A stretch of 64,000 bases of DNA from Caballeronia terrestris (GTDB lineage: Bacteria > Pseudomonadota > Gammaproteobacteria > Burkholderiales > Burkholderiaceae). The stretch's first letter is position 1. Every line of letters starts with the position of its first letter. The position numbers and the translations under genes are program-made. The DNA is taken from contig NZ_FCOL02000010.1 in the NCBI RefSeq assembly GCF_001544515.1, forward strand, positions 1 to 64,000. Reading direction: 5' to 3'. Shown piece by piece: positions 1 through 9,061 of the stretch. The notes below the pieces were generated by a model. That model was not told the DNA's origin, did not search any database, and was given only the letters and a program-made list of their open reading frames with translations.

Positions 1-50
1 GCCGATGATAGTGCGGATCTCCCGTGTGAAAGTAGGTAATCGTCAGGCTC
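1..50 (+). rRNA. rrf: 5S ribosomal RNA, 3' end (partial)
   Basis: The first 50 bases match my recollection of the 3' part of Burkholderia 5S rRNA, including GCCGATGATAGTGCGGAT and the end GAAAGTAGGTAATCGTCAGGC. The 5' part lies outside the window, so an rRNA operon runs in from the left. A strong terminator follows at once, which fits the last gene of an rrn operon. The exact 3' end is uncertain by a few bases. Confidence 0.9.
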
Positions 51-64
51 CTCATGCGTTAAAC

Positions 65-93
65 AAAAACCCCACCCCTAAAGTGGGGTTTTT
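65..93 (+). terminator. Rho-independent terminator of the rrn operon
   Basis: A perfect 11-bp stem, AAAAACCCCAC (65-75) with GTGGGGTTTTT (83-93), has a 7-base loop and ends in a T run. It lies 14 bases after the 5S rRNA. Confidence 0.9.
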
Positions 94-229
94 GCGTTTC
101 TACCCACACTCCTGCCGAAAATCTGTCCGAGACAACAAAAACGTCCTCCGGATTGTCGAAAACGCAGCAAAATCCTCCGGTTCCAGCCAGCCTCCTCCGT
201 ACCATTTACCCTTACTTCTACCTCTACAA

Positions 230-249
230 TACTGTATAAATATACAGTA
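230..249 (+). promoter_or_regulatory. LexA (SOS) box of imuA-imuB-dnaE2
   Basis: TACTGTATAAATATACAGTA is a 20-base near-palindrome with the full CTGT-N8-ACAG core (232-247). It lies just upstream of imuA, the usual position for LexA control of this mutagenesis cassette. Derepression after DNA damage is inferred. Confidence 0.92.
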
Positions 250-316
250 AACGGAGAGGTTGCCGATAGCTCGCGCGTTGAGCAGGCCCCCTTATTCGCA
301 TCGCACCGGGGAGTTC

Positions 317-1204
317 ATGGGCGCAGCAATTTCACTGATCGAGATCGGGCTGGAGTCGCCTCTGGAGCGCCAGCTATGGATTGGCGACCAGTCCAGCGAC
401 TCCGATCCCGGCGTCATTTCCAGCGGCCATCGAAGGCTTGATCGCGTTTTGCCTGGCTCGGGCTGGATGGCTGGCGTGCTCACCGAACTGCTTGTCGAGG
501 ACAGCGGGGTCGGGGAGATGCGGCTACTTTCGCGTGCGCTCCGCGAGTTGACGACGATCCAAAGCCGATCCGCCGTCTTCGTGGCTCCGCCGTGGAAGCC
601 CTGTCAGGCGGCATTTCGTGCGTGGGGCATCGCGACGGAAAAGCTGTTCTGGGTCAAAGCTCCGGACGATCAGGCGCTCTGGGCGGCGGAGCAATCGCTG
701 AGGCAAAAGGGCGTCGGCGCGGTGCTGATCTGGCTGCCGAAAGTGCGTCCCAAAGCATTGCGGCGCTTGCAGGTGGCCGCGCAGGAATCGCAGGCACTGG
801 CGTTTTTGTTTCAGCCGATCGAAGCGGCGTCGCAATCGTCGGCGGCGCCGTTGCGCATGATCTGTCGCCCCGTGTTGCCCGACGAGGCACAGACCATGAA
901 CCGCCGCGAATGGATGCAGCAGGTGATGCTGGAGATCGACATCATCAAGCGGCGCGGGCCGGTGCTCGAAAAGCCGCTGCGTCTGCGATTGCCGCTGCAA
1001 ATGCCGGCGCTGCCGGAGCATCTTCGCCAGTTGCGCATCGCCCGATTGGCTAGGAAAGTACGAGAGGTCAACCATGTTGTGGATAGCGGTGACATTGCCG
1101 CTTTTGTCGCTCGAAGCAGTCAAGCCGCCCTCGATGGTGACGCCGGAGACGAATTCGACCTTGCCTGGAGCGAAAGCCGCGTCAGCCCCGTCGATCGGGG
1201 ATGA
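317..1204 (+). CDS. imuA: ImuA, SOS mutasome accessory protein
   Basis: ImuA is a RecA/SulA-like protein that works with ImuB and DnaE2 in damage-induced translesion synthesis. The stretch SGHRRLDRVLPGSGW followed by LTELLVEDSGVGEM is the family's degenerate P-loop region. I chose the ATG at 317, preceded by GGGGAG, giving 295 residues. An in-frame TTG at 260 just after GGAGAGG would add 19 residues and cannot be excluded. The 3' end overlaps imuB by 131 bp, so the two are translationally linked. The LexA box lies 68 bp upstream. Confidence 0.9.
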   Translation: MGAAISLIEIGLESPLERQLWIGDQSSDSDPGVISSGHRRLDRVLPGSGWMAGVLTELLVEDSGVGEMRLLSRALRELTTIQSRSAVFVAPPWKPCQAAFRAWGIATEKLFWVKAPDDQALWAAEQSLRQKGVGAVLIWLPKVRPKALRRLQVAAQESQALAFLFQPIEAASQSSAAPLRMICRPVLPDEAQTMNRREWMQQVMLEIDIIKRRGPVLEKPLRLRLPLQMPALPEHLRQLRIARLARKVREVNHVVDSGDIAAFVARSSQAALDGDAGDEFDLAWSESRVSPVDRG

Positions 1205-3845
1205 AAGGCAACCGTGCTTCGCGCTCGCGGATCATGCGCGCATCCTGCTGCCCGATATCGTCGCGTTTCGGCTCGGCGTGCGGCCGGGCAGCACGCGCTC
1301 GCATGCCTTCGCGCTCGCGCCGCAATTGACCCTGCTTGTCGAGGACAACCGTCTCGAAACGCAAGCGCTGGAGGCCGTTGCGCTCGCGTTGCTCGCTTTT
1401 ACGCCGAAGGTCGTGCTGGCTCACGCGAATACGGTGTTGCTTGAAGTAAGCGGGAGCGTGCGGCTGTTCGGCGGCCTGAAGGCGCTGTTTTCGAAGGTGA
1501 CGGCGACGGTGAAAGACAGCGGCTTCACGTCGCGAATGGGTTGCGCGCCGACTGCCTGGGGCGCGTGGCTGCTCGCCCACGCGCGCACGCGTCGGGTGAT
1601 CAGGCGCACGCGCATCGTGAAATCGACGACGCTTCCGCGCATTCTCGATGTGCTGCCGGTGTCGCTGCTGCCGTCGGCGGCGACGCACGCGAATCTCTTC
1701 AAGCAGATCGGCTGCAATACGCTCGCCGATTTGCGTCGTTTGCCGCGCTCGGGCGTGACGCGCCGTTTCGGTGCGGGCGTCCTGCAACTGCTCGCGCAGG
1801 CGTACGGCGAGGCGCCCGATCCGCGCGCGGCGTTTTGCGCGCCGGCATCGTTCGAGGCGCGGCTCGAATTGCAGGCGCGCGTCGAGAGTGCGGAGGCGTT
1901 GCTGTTCGCCGCGCGACGGCTCGTGCTGCAGCTTGCCGGCTGGCTGAGCGCGCATCACGCGGCCGTCAGCGAGTTCACGCTCTTGCTCGAGCATGAACTG
2001 GCTGCGCGCAGCGCGCCGAAGACGTCGACGATGAAAGTCGCGTGGGCCGTGCCGACGCGCGACGCCGATCACGTGCTCTGGCTCCTGCGCGAAAAGCTGA
2101 ATCAGACGGCGCTCGCCGCGCCCGTCATCGAGATAAAGCTGTTCGCCGACAAGGTCAGCGAGCATGCGCCGCCGCCGGACACGCTTTTTCCGATGCCCAA
2201 TTCCGATAGCGAGTCGATGGCGCAACTGCTCGAGCGGCTGAGCGCGCGTCTTGGCGCGGAGAATGTGTTGCAGCTTGTCGCGCGCGATGATCATCGGCCG
2301 GAAGCGGCAATGGGCGTCGAGGTTTATCAGCCGGCGGTGAAGGGGAAGGTGAAGGCGAAGGCGACGCGCAAGAAGGCGCCCGTTCAAGCGAGGGGCGCCG
2401 CTGCGGCTGAACCGTTGGTCGAAGAAGATCAGGAAGATTTGGGGCAAAACGATGGCCAGAAATCCGGGCAAAGCCTTCAAGAAAACTTGGGGTTCGGGCT
2501 AAATCTCGGACCGAATCTCGAACAAAACATCGAGGGAAGACTCGGGCAAAACTCTGGGGAAAGTCTCAGCCAAAAGGCGCCGCGCCTTGACCAAAACTCC
2601 GGAGAAAACTCCGGGGAGAGCCTCAGTCAAACCCCAGAGCGAAAGTCCAGGCAAAACCCCGTGGAAAGCCTCTCCGGGAAAAGCCTCGAGCAAAACTCCG
2701 GGCCAACCTCCCAGGAAAATCTCGAACGAAACCCCGATCTCAGCTCGCGGAAAAATCTCGCGAAAGACCGTGAGCAAAAGCATAGGCAAACCGTCGGGCA
2801 AGGCTCCCGGCCAAACCTCAGGTCAATTCTCGTACCGAATCTTGAGCAAAACTCCGGGGGAAACATCGAGGGAAGCATCGGGGAAAATTCAACCCCAATC
2901 GACCAAAGCCTCGGCCAAAGTCTCGACCAAAGCCTCGACCAAAGCCTCGGGCAAAGCCTTGGGCAAAGCCTCGACCAAAGCCTCGGCCAAAGCTGTGGAG
3001 AAAGTTCCGGAGGAAGCCTCGGGAGAAGCCATAGGCAAACTTCCGGGAAAAGCGCTGTGCAAGCCCTTGGACAAAACTTTGGGGAAAGTCTTGGGAAAGG
3101 CTTCGGACAAAACTTCGATCCCGCCCCTGGGCAACATCTCGGGAAAAGTGTCGAGCAAGACCTTGGGCAAATCCTCAGGCTAAACCTTTGGTCAAAGCTT
3201 GGACTAATCATCGAGAACAATACTCGGCCAAAGCTTGGGCAAAAGCCCGCGGAAAGCTTCGGGCACAACCTCGACCCCGGGTGTCGTGGGCCAGACTTTG
3301 GGCACAAGCTCGGGCAAAGCTACAGGGAAAGCCTTGAGAAAAGCCTTGGGCAAAACTCCGTGAAGAGTCTCGGGCAAAGCATCGAGCAGAATTTTGGACA
3401 AAGCTCCGGGGAGAGCTTTGAGTGGAACCTTGGGCAAAGCATCGGCCAAAATTTCGGGTCAATTTCTGGGGAAAGCACCAACCAAAGCACCAACCAAAGC
3501 ACCAACCCAACCCTCGCGCAAAACCCGCAAATCCAACCTCATCCAACCCCGGACGCCACCCCCGACCAACTCCCCCTAAACCTCCCCGACCGCGCCGTCC
3601 CCTCCCAACCGAGGCCCTGCTGGATCCTCGAAACCCCGCTAAAGCTCCTTCTACGCAACGAGCGCCCGTTCTACCGCCGTCCGCTGAAAATCATCAGCCG
3701 GACCGAGCGGATCGAAGCCGGCTGGTGGGACGGCAACGGCGTGCAGCGCGATTACTACATCGCCTCCGACGATCGCGGCCGCATGTTCTGGCTCTATCGC
3801 GAGCGGCTGTCGGGCGAGTGGTTCCTGCACGGATTTTTCGGATGA
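1074..3845 (+). CDS. imuB: ImuB, Y-family polymerase-like mutasome protein with a large repeat insertion
   Basis: ImuB is a catalytically inactive Y-family polymerase relative that bridges the beta clamp, ImuA and DnaE2. The N-terminus MLWIAVTLPLLSLEA and the palm/finger/little-finger core (about residues 1-430) are typical. At 923 residues the protein is nearly double my recollection of the family length (~450-550). The excess is a low-complexity stretch (about residues 455-815) of tetrapeptides such as GQSL and DQSL. After it come a clamp-binding-like QLPLNL (residues 832-837) and the conserved C-terminus (RTERIEAGWWDG, GEWFLHGFFG). The reading frame is open throughout, so the repeat is in frame with conserved ends. 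The stop overlaps the dnaE2 start (ATGA). Confidence 0.93.
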   Translation: MLWIAVTLPLLSLEAVKPPSMVTPETNSTLPGAKAASAPSIGDERQPCFALADHARILLPDIVAFRLGVRPGSTRSHAFALAPQLTLLVEDNRLETQALEAVALALLAFTPKVVLAHANTVLLEVSGSVRLFGGLKALFSKVTATVKDSGFTSRMGCAPTAWGAWLLAHARTRRVIRRTRIVKSTTLPRILDVLPVSLLPSAATHANLFKQIGCNTLADLRRLPRSGVTRRFGAGVLQLLAQAYGEAPDPRAAFCAPASFEARLELQARVESAEALLFAARRLVLQLAGWLSAHHAAVSEFTLLLEHELAARSAPKTSTMKVAWAVPTRDADHVLWLLREKLNQTALAAPVIEIKLFADKVSEHAPPPDTLFPMPNSDSESMAQLLERLSARLGAENVLQLVARDDHRPEAAMGVEVYQPAVKGKVKAKATRKKAPVQARGAAAAEPLVEEDQEDLGQNDGQKSGQSLQENLGFGLNLGPNLEQNIEGRLGQNSGESLSQKAPRLDQNSGENSGESLSQTPERKSRQNPVESLSGKSLEQNSGPTSQENLERNPDLSSRKNLAKDREQKHRQTVGQGSRPNLRSILVPNLEQNSGGNIEGSIGENSTPIDQSLGQSLDQSLDQSLGQSLGQSLDQSLGQSCGESSGGSLGRSHRQTSGKSAVQALGQNFGESLGKGFGQNFDPAPGQHLGKSVEQDLGQILRLNLWSKLGLIIENNTRPKLGQKPAESFGHNLDPGCRGPDFGHKLGQSYRESLEKSLGQNSVKSLGQSIEQNFGQSSGESFEWNLGQSIGQNFGSISGESTNQSTNQSTNPTLAQNPQIQPHPTPDATPDQLPLNLPDRAVPSQPRPCWILETPLKLLLRNERPFYRRPLKIISRTERIEAGWWDGNGVQRDYYIASDDRGRMFWLYRERLSGEWFLHGFFG
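2440..3530 (+). repeat. Degenerate 12-bp tandem repeat inside imuB
   Basis: About 1.1 kb is made of imperfect 12-base units of the kind GGGCAAAGCCTC / GACCAAAGCCTC, most regular at 2905-3000. In the imuB frame each unit reads as (G/D)QSL or a variant. Because the unit is a multiple of three and lacks stop trinucleotides, long stretches stay open in the other frames too. It lies between the polymerase-like core and the clamp-binding motif, so it would act as a long flexible Gln/Ser-rich linker. Confidence 0.9.
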
Positions 3846-6800
3846 CGATGATGGACGGCATAACCCTCAAAAAATCCGCGCGCTCGGCATCGATGAAGTC
3901 GTCGGCGTTGCTGCCCGACTATGCCGAACTGCATTGCATGAGCAACTTTTCGTTCCTGCGCGGCGCCTCGCATCCGCAGGAACTGGCCGAGACCGCGCTG
4001 GAACACGGCTACACCGCGCTTGCAATCACCGACGAATGCTCGCTCGCGGGCGCCGTGCGTGCGCACGGCGCGATCAAGGACATGGAGGCGCAAGCCAAAG
4101 CCGCTGCCGATGCCGCCTCGAAAGCCGGTCAGCCGATGCCCGAAATGCGGCTCCTGAAGCTCATCATCGGCAGCGAACTGCATCTCACCGATGCCGACGG
4201 CGCCCCGTTCTGCACGCTGATCGCGCTCGCGACCAACCGAGCAGGCTACGGCAATCTCGCCGAATTGATTTCGCTCGCGCGCTCGCGCGAACGCAAGGGC
4301 AGCTACCGGCTTAGCCCCGAGGATTTCACGAATCCGGCGGATTCAGCGGCCGATGTGAGGGATTCGACCGATCTTCGCGGTGACGTCGCGCATCTGAAGC
4401 ATCTGCCCGACTGCCTGCTGATCCTCGTCCCGCAACGCTCCGCGACGCTCGCGCAAACGCTCGGCTGCGCGCACTGGCTCGCCGGTTTCGCCGCCGGCCG
4501 CGCGTGGCTCGCGCTGGAACTGTGGCAGGACGGCAGCGACGACGAGCGGCTCGCGTCGTCGCGGCTGATTTCGCAGGAGAGCGGCCTGCCGCTCGTCGCG
4601 GCGGGCGGCGCCCTGATGCACGCTCGCTCGCGCAAGCCGCTGCAGGACACGCTGACCGCGATCCGCCTGAATCGGCCGCTCGCCGAATGCGGCTACGCGC
4701 TCGAAGCGAACGCGGAGCGGCATCTGCGCTCGCGTCTGCGGATCGGAGCGCTTTATCCGGCCGATACGCTCGCCGAGACGCTGAAGGTGGCCGCCCGCTG
4801 CAGCTTCCAGCTCAACGAATTGCAGTACGAGTATCCCGAGGAGCTCGTGCCGGCGGGCGAGACGCCGGCCAGCTACCTGCGCAAGCGCGTGATGGCGGGC
4901 GCGCTCGAGCGCTGGCCGGACGGCATGGATGCGCAGACCATCGCGCAGATCGACAAGGAACTCGCGCTCGTCGCTGAGCTGAAGTACGAGAAGTATTTCC
5001 TGACGGTCTACGACATCGTCGCGTTCGCGCGCAGCCAGAAAATCCTCTGTCAGGGACGCGGCTCGGCGGCGAATTCGATCATCTGCTATTGCCTGCACAT
5101 CACCGAAATCGATCCGGTGCGCATGGACATGCTCGTCGAGCGTTTCATCTCGCGCGCGCGCAACGAGCCGCCCGACATCGACGTCGATTTCGAGCACCAA
5201 CGACGCGAAGAAGTCATTCAGTACATTTATCGCAAATACGGGCGGCATCGCGCCGCGCTCGCGGCGTCGCTGATCACGTACCACACGCGGAGTGCGCTCA
5301 AGGACGTCGGCCGTGCGCTCGGATTGGATGCGTCGCTGATCGAGCGGATCGGCAAGTCGCAGCAGTGGTGGGACGGGCCGGCCGCGGTCGCAGGCTATCT
5401 GGCGGAGGCCGGTTTCAAGGCGGATTCGCATATCACGAAGCATCTGATCCGCCTGACGCGTGAGTTGCGCGGCTTTCCGCGGCATTTGTCGCAGCACGTC
5501 GGCGGCTTCGTGATCGCGCGCGACAGGCTCTCGCGGCTCGTGCCGATCGAGAACGCGGCGATGAAGGACCGCTGCGTGATCCAGTGGGACAAGGACGACA
5601 TCGATGCGCTCAAGCTGCTGAAAGTCGACGTGCTCGCGCTCGGCATGCTGTCGGCGGTGCGGCGGGCGCTCGAATTCGTCGCGTTGCGGCGCGGGCTGCC
5701 GGCGTTTCCCGTCGAGCGGATTCCGCGCGAGGACAAGGCCGTCTACGAAATGTGCTGCCACGCCGACACGATCGGCGTCTTCCAGATCGAATCGCGCGCG
5801 CAGCAGGGCATGCTGCCGCGCCTGAAGCCGGAAAAGTACTACGACCTCGTGATCGAAGTCGCGATCGTGCGGCCCGGGCCGATCCAGGGCGGCATGGTGC
5901 ATCCGTATCTGCGGCGCACGCAGGGGCTCGAAGCGGCGGAGTATCCGAAGGAGGAGTTGCGGCCGGTGCTCGAACGCACGCTCGGCGTGCCGATCTTCCA
6001 GGAGCAGGTGATGAAGCTCGCGATGGTCGCAGCGGGCTACTCGGCCGAGGAAGCCGACCTGCTGCGTCGCGCGATGGCCGCCTGGCGACGCGGCGGTCAT
6101 CTCGAAAAGTATCAGGCTGATCTGATGACGAAGATGCTCGCGCGCGGCTACGAGCAGGAGTTCGCGGAGCGCGTTTGCAAGCAGATCGAGGGTTTCGGCG
6201 AGTACGGTTTTCCGGAGAGCCATTCAGCGAGTTTCGCGCTGCTCGTGTATTTCAGCGCGTGGATCAAGCGCTACGAGCCGGCGGCGTTTCTTGCCGGCCT
6301 GCTGAACAGCCAGCCGCTCGGCTTCTATTCGCCGTCGCAGCTCGTGCAGGACGCGAAGCGCCACGGCGTCCGGGTTTTCGCGCCCGATGTTTCGTTGAGC
6401 GACTGGGAGTCGGTGCTCGAAAAGCCGGAGGGGCTTGGCGAGCGCGTCGTGTTCGATGTCGACAAGGCGCTGCGCCGCCAGCAGTTCTACGGCACGCCGG
6501 TGCCGCGCCAGATTTTCCGCAAGACGATGCGGCGCGCGGCGCGGAGGCTTGCGGCGCGGATCAGGAAGCCGTCGAAGGCGTACGGCGCGGGGGGCCCGGG
6601 CGTGCGGATCGGGTTGCAGCTCATCAAGGGTTTCTCGCAGGCGCCGGCCGAGCGGATCATGGCCGCGCGCAGCGAGGCGCCGTTCGCGAGCGTCGACGAT
6701 CTCGCGCGCCGTGCGGCCTTGTCGCGCCGCGATCTCGAAGCGCTCGCGGCGGGCAACGCGCTCGCGAGCATCGCGGGGCATCGGCGGCAGGCGTGGTGGG

Positions 6801-7300
6801 AGGTCACGGCGCAGCAGCAGGTGCCGGAACTGCTGCGCGACGCGCCGATGACCGAGGCGCCGCTCGTCTTGCCGCAGGCGCCGGAAGGCCGCGAAATCGT
6901 CGACGATTATGCGAGCCTCGGTCTCACGCTGAATCGTCATCCGCTGGAATTGCTGCGGCCGCGGCTCGCGCAGATGCGTTTCAAAACGGCTGCCGAACTC
7001 GCGCACTACCGGAACGGGCGTTCCGCGCGGGCGTGCGGGATCGTCACGGTGCGACAGCGGCCGGGGACGGCCAACGGCACGATTTTCGTCTCGATCGAGG
7101 ACGAAACCGGCGCGATCAACGTGATCGTCTGGCCGGCGCTCGTCGAGAAGCAGCGCAAGATCCTGCTCGGCGCGTCGATGCTGGCGGTGTACGGCGTCTG
7201 GCAAAGTGAGGGCGAAGTACGGCACCTGGTGGCGCAGCGGCTCGAAGACCACAGCGCGCTGCTCGGACGGCTCGCCGCGCCGAGCCGGGATTTTCACTGA
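3842..7300 (+). CDS. dnaE2: Error-prone DNA polymerase DnaE2
   Basis: DnaE2 is a second, error-prone C-family DNA polymerase alpha subunit and the polymerase of the ImuABC mutasome. The 1152-residue product starts with a PHP domain (YAELHCMSNFSFLRGASHP; AITDEC). It carries the polymerase active-site motif PDIDVDF (about residue 443) and ends with an OB-fold region (GTIFVSIEDETGAINVIVW). The ATG at 3842 overlaps the imuB stop, so translation is probably coupled; no separate strong ribosome site is visible. ATGs at 3848 and 3893 are alternatives. The gene is intact and converges with the reductase gene, overlapping its end by 7 bp. Confidence 0.96.
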   Translation: MTMMDGITLKKSARSASMKSSALLPDYAELHCMSNFSFLRGASHPQELAETALEHGYTALAITDECSLAGAVRAHGAIKDMEAQAKAAADAASKAGQPMPEMRLLKLIIGSELHLTDADGAPFCTLIALATNRAGYGNLAELISLARSRERKGSYRLSPEDFTNPADSAADVRDSTDLRGDVAHLKHLPDCLLILVPQRSATLAQTLGCAHWLAGFAAGRAWLALELWQDGSDDERLASSRLISQESGLPLVAAGGALMHARSRKPLQDTLTAIRLNRPLAECGYALEANAERHLRSRLRIGALYPADTLAETLKVAARCSFQLNELQYEYPEELVPAGETPASYLRKRVMAGALERWPDGMDAQTIAQIDKELALVAELKYEKYFLTVYDIVAFARSQKILCQGRGSAANSIICYCLHITEIDPVRMDMLVERFISRARNEPPDIDVDFEHQRREEVIQYIYRKYGRHRAALAASLITYHTRSALKDVGRALGLDASLIERIGKSQQWWDGPAAVAGYLAEAGFKADSHITKHLIRLTRELRGFPRHLSQHVGGFVIARDRLSRLVPIENAAMKDRCVIQWDKDDIDALKLLKVDVLALGMLSAVRRALEFVALRRGLPAFPVERIPREDKAVYEMCCHADTIGVFQIESRAQQGMLPRLKPEKYYDLVIEVAIVRPGPIQGGMVHPYLRRTQGLEAAEYPKEELRPVLERTLGVPIFQEQVMKLAMVAAGYSAEEADLLRRAMAAWRRGGHLEKYQADLMTKMLARGYEQEFAERVCKQIEGFGEYGFPESHSASFALLVYFSAWIKRYEPAAFLAGLLNSQPLGFYSPSQLVQDAKRHGVRVFAPDVSLSDWESVLEKPEGLGERVVFDVDKALRRQQFYGTPVPRQIFRKTMRRAARRLAARIRKPSKAYGAGGPGVRIGLQLIKGFSQAPAERIMAARSEAPFASVDDLARRAALSRRDLEALAAGNALASIAGHRRQAWWEVTAQQQVPELLRDAPMTEAPLVLPQAPEGREIVDDYASLGLTLNRHPLELLRPRLAQMRFKTAAELAHYRNGRSARACGIVTVRQRPGTANGTIFVSIEDETGAINVIVWPALVEKQRKILLGASMLAVYGVWQSEGEVRHLVAQRLEDHSALLGRLAAPSRDFH

Positions 7301-8217
7301 GTTCGCGGGTCCGGATAGTTCGCGAGCACCTGCGCGATGGCGATATCGAACCGCGTGCGGCAGCCAATGCCGAGCGCCTCCAGCACGCCGGAATCCAGAT
7401 GGCAGTCGCGCGGGCGCGGGGTCGAATCGGCGGGGGTGGTCTGCGCGACGAGCCGCGCTTCGACTCGCAGCACCCGCGCGATGTGCTCCGCGATGTCGAA
7501 TTTGGTCATCGGTTCGTCGCCGGACCATTGCGTGATGCCGGTGATCGCTTCGCCGCGCGCGTGGCGTTCGATCATCTGCCGGATCACGATGGCGACGTCG
7601 GGCGTGAACGTCGGGTAGCGCGTGGCCCATGCGTCCATCAGCGCGGGTTCGGCGCCCGCCCCGGACGATTTCACGATGGCCGGCGTGAGACTCGTCACCG
7701 CCGATTCGCTCCAGTCGAGCACCGGGCCGTAAAGCAGCGGCAGCCGCAACACGCAGGCGTTCGCGCCCGAGTCGAGCAGCGCGCGCTCGCCTTCGAGCTT
7801 GCTGTGGCCGTAGGCGTTGAGCGGCGAGGGCTGATCGGCGGGGAAATAGGGCGGTTGCGTGCCGTCGAAGACATAATCGGTCGAAATCGACAGGACCCAC
7901 GAGTTCAGTTCGCGCGCGGCCCTGGCGATCGAGCAGAGCGCATCGACGTTCAGCGCGCGGGCAAGTGCCGGATCGTTCTCGCAGATATCCGGACGACGCT
8001 CGGCCGCCGCGACGAGGATCGCATCGGGCTTTTCATGCTCGATGAACGCGCAGACGGCGGCGTCATCGCGGATATCGAGCTTGACGCTCCGCGCATCGCC
8101 GCGGCTGTGGGCGGTGCGCACGACCTGCCAGCCGGCGACATCGGCCAATTCGCCGGCGACGGCGCGCCCGAGCAAGCCCGACGCGCCGATCAGTGCGACT
8201 TTGAAGCCCTGCGTCAT
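7294..8217 (-). CDS. RmlD-like NAD(P)-dependent sugar-nucleotide reductase family protein
   Basis: This 307-residue protein belongs to the extended SDR/RmlD (dTDP-4-dehydrorhamnose reductase) family. It has a Rossmann motif GASGLLGRAV near the N-terminus, the STDYVFDG signature and the YGHSK catalytic Tyr-Lys pair. Neither rhamnose genes nor other nucleotide-sugar genes are nearby, so the substrate is unknown. Its ATG overlaps the stop of the copper-chaperone gene (ATGA), so the two are probably co-translated although their functions look unrelated. Confidence 0.85.
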   Translation of the reverse strand: MTQGFKVALIGASGLLGRAVAGELADVAGWQVVRTAHSRGDARSVKLDIRDDAAVCAFIEHEKPDAILVAAAERRPDICENDPALARALNVDALCSIARAARELNSWVLSISTDYVFDGTQPPYFPADQPSPLNAYGHSKLEGERALLDSGANACVLRLPLLYGPVLDWSESAVTSLTPAIVKSSGAGAEPALMDAWATRYPTFTPDVAIVIRQMIERHARGEAITGITQWSGDEPMTKFDIAEHIARVLRVEARLVAQTTPADSTPRPRDCHLDSGVLEALGIGCRTRFDIAIAQVLANYPDPRTQ

Positions 8218-8420
8218 GCGCCGGTCGCCGGGACGACGGTGTAGCCGGCTTCGTCGATTGCGTCCCGGAGCGCATCGGCCGATTGCGTCGATTCGACGGC
8301 GACCCGGCCGCGCGCCAGATCGACGCTGACCTGGGCGTTCGGATCGACTTCCTGGATGGAGCGCGTCACGGCGGCGACGCAATGCTGGCAGCTCATGCCT
8401 TGAACTTCGAATTCGGTCAT
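8214..8420 (-). CDS. copZ: Copper chaperone, heavy-metal-associated domain (CopZ-like)
   Basis: A 68-residue single HMA-domain protein that would bind Cu(I) and deliver it to an exporter. The metal site is GMSCQHC (MxCxxC) near the N-terminus. The start at 8420 has a good AAAGGA site; an in-frame ATG at 8435 is an alternative. It is divergent from a CueR-type regulator with a palindromic operator between them, which supports copper control. No CopA ATPase gene is in this window. Confidence 0.9.
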   Translation of the reverse strand: MTEFEVQGMSCQHCVAAVTRSIQEVDPNAQVSVDLARGRVAVESTQSADALRDAIDEAGYTVVPATGA

Positions 8421-8459
8421 GTCCGGTCCTTTCAATGTCGGTGAACGTTCTCATCGTAT

Positions 8460-8480
8460 ACCTTCCTATCGTTGGAAGGT
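8460..8480. promoter_or_regulatory. CueR/MerR-type operator
   Basis: ACCTTCC-TATCGTT-GGAAGGT is a perfect 7-7-7 inverted repeat between copZ and cueR. It closely resembles the copper-responsive operator upstream of E. coli copA. It probably serves the copZ-direction promoter, with CueR distorting an over-long spacer. Confidence 0.85.
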
Positions 8481-8512
8481 GTAGAGTCAAGTTCAGTTTT
8501 CCGGAGTCGGCG

Positions 8513-8899
8513 ATGAATATTGGTGAAGCAGCCCGCGCCTCGGGCGTAACGGCGAAGATGATCAGGTACTACGAGAGCGTCGGTTTGCTGGCGCCAGTCG
8601 GGCGGACGGCGTCAGGGTATCGCGTATACAACGAGCAGGAGGTCCACGCGCTGCGTTTCGTGCGGCAGGCGCGTCGGCTGGGCTTTCTCGTCGAAGATAT
8701 TCGCAAGCTGCTAGCGCTCTGGCAGGACCGTTCGCGGGCGAGTGCGGAGGTGAAGTCGATCGCACTGGAGCATGTCGCGGAGCTGGATCGGCGAATCGCG
8801 GAACTCACTGAAATGCGCGACACGCTGTCTCATCTGGCACATCACTGTCACGGCGATGCGCGTCCGGATTGTCCGATATTGGAACGGCTCGCGCAGTGA
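8513..8899 (+). CDS. cueR: Cu(I)-responsive MerR-family regulator CueR
   Basis: A 128-residue MerR-family activator. The N-terminal winged helix ([19 protein letters not shown]) is followed by a dimerisation helix. The C-terminal metal loop has two Cys separated by seven residues (CHGDARPDC), the CueR signature for Cu(I)/Ag(I). The ATG at 8513 gives the canonical N-terminus; the longer upstream frame runs into the operator and was rejected. It is transcribed away from copZ. Confidence 0.92.
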   Translation: MNIGEAARASGVTAKMIRYYESVGLLAPVGRTASGYRVYNEQEVHALRFVRQARRLGFLVEDIRKLLALWQDRSRASAEVKSIALEHVAELDRRIAELTEMRDTLSHLAHHCHGDARPDCPILERLAQ

Positions 8900-9061
8900 G
8901 GGCGGAAAAGCACCAAATTAGTGCTTTCGATGCACGTATCGAGGATTACAAGGAAAAACCTTCGTTAAAACAGTCGCTTGTGTCGCGCCGGTGCACGCAC
9001 CATTCCGAAACGGAATGCACGGTATTCAAGCATTTCACTAACACATGGAGACTTCCTTCGC

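Noticed and set aside
2905..3000. Regular repeats resembling a CRISPR array
   Set aside because: The units are 12 bp, contiguous, without spacers, and stay in frame within imuB.
2499..3546. Several long minus-strand and alternative plus-strand open frames inside imuB
   Set aside because: They arise because the 12-bp repeat lacks stop codons in most frames; composition is repetitive and no start signals or conserved ends are present.
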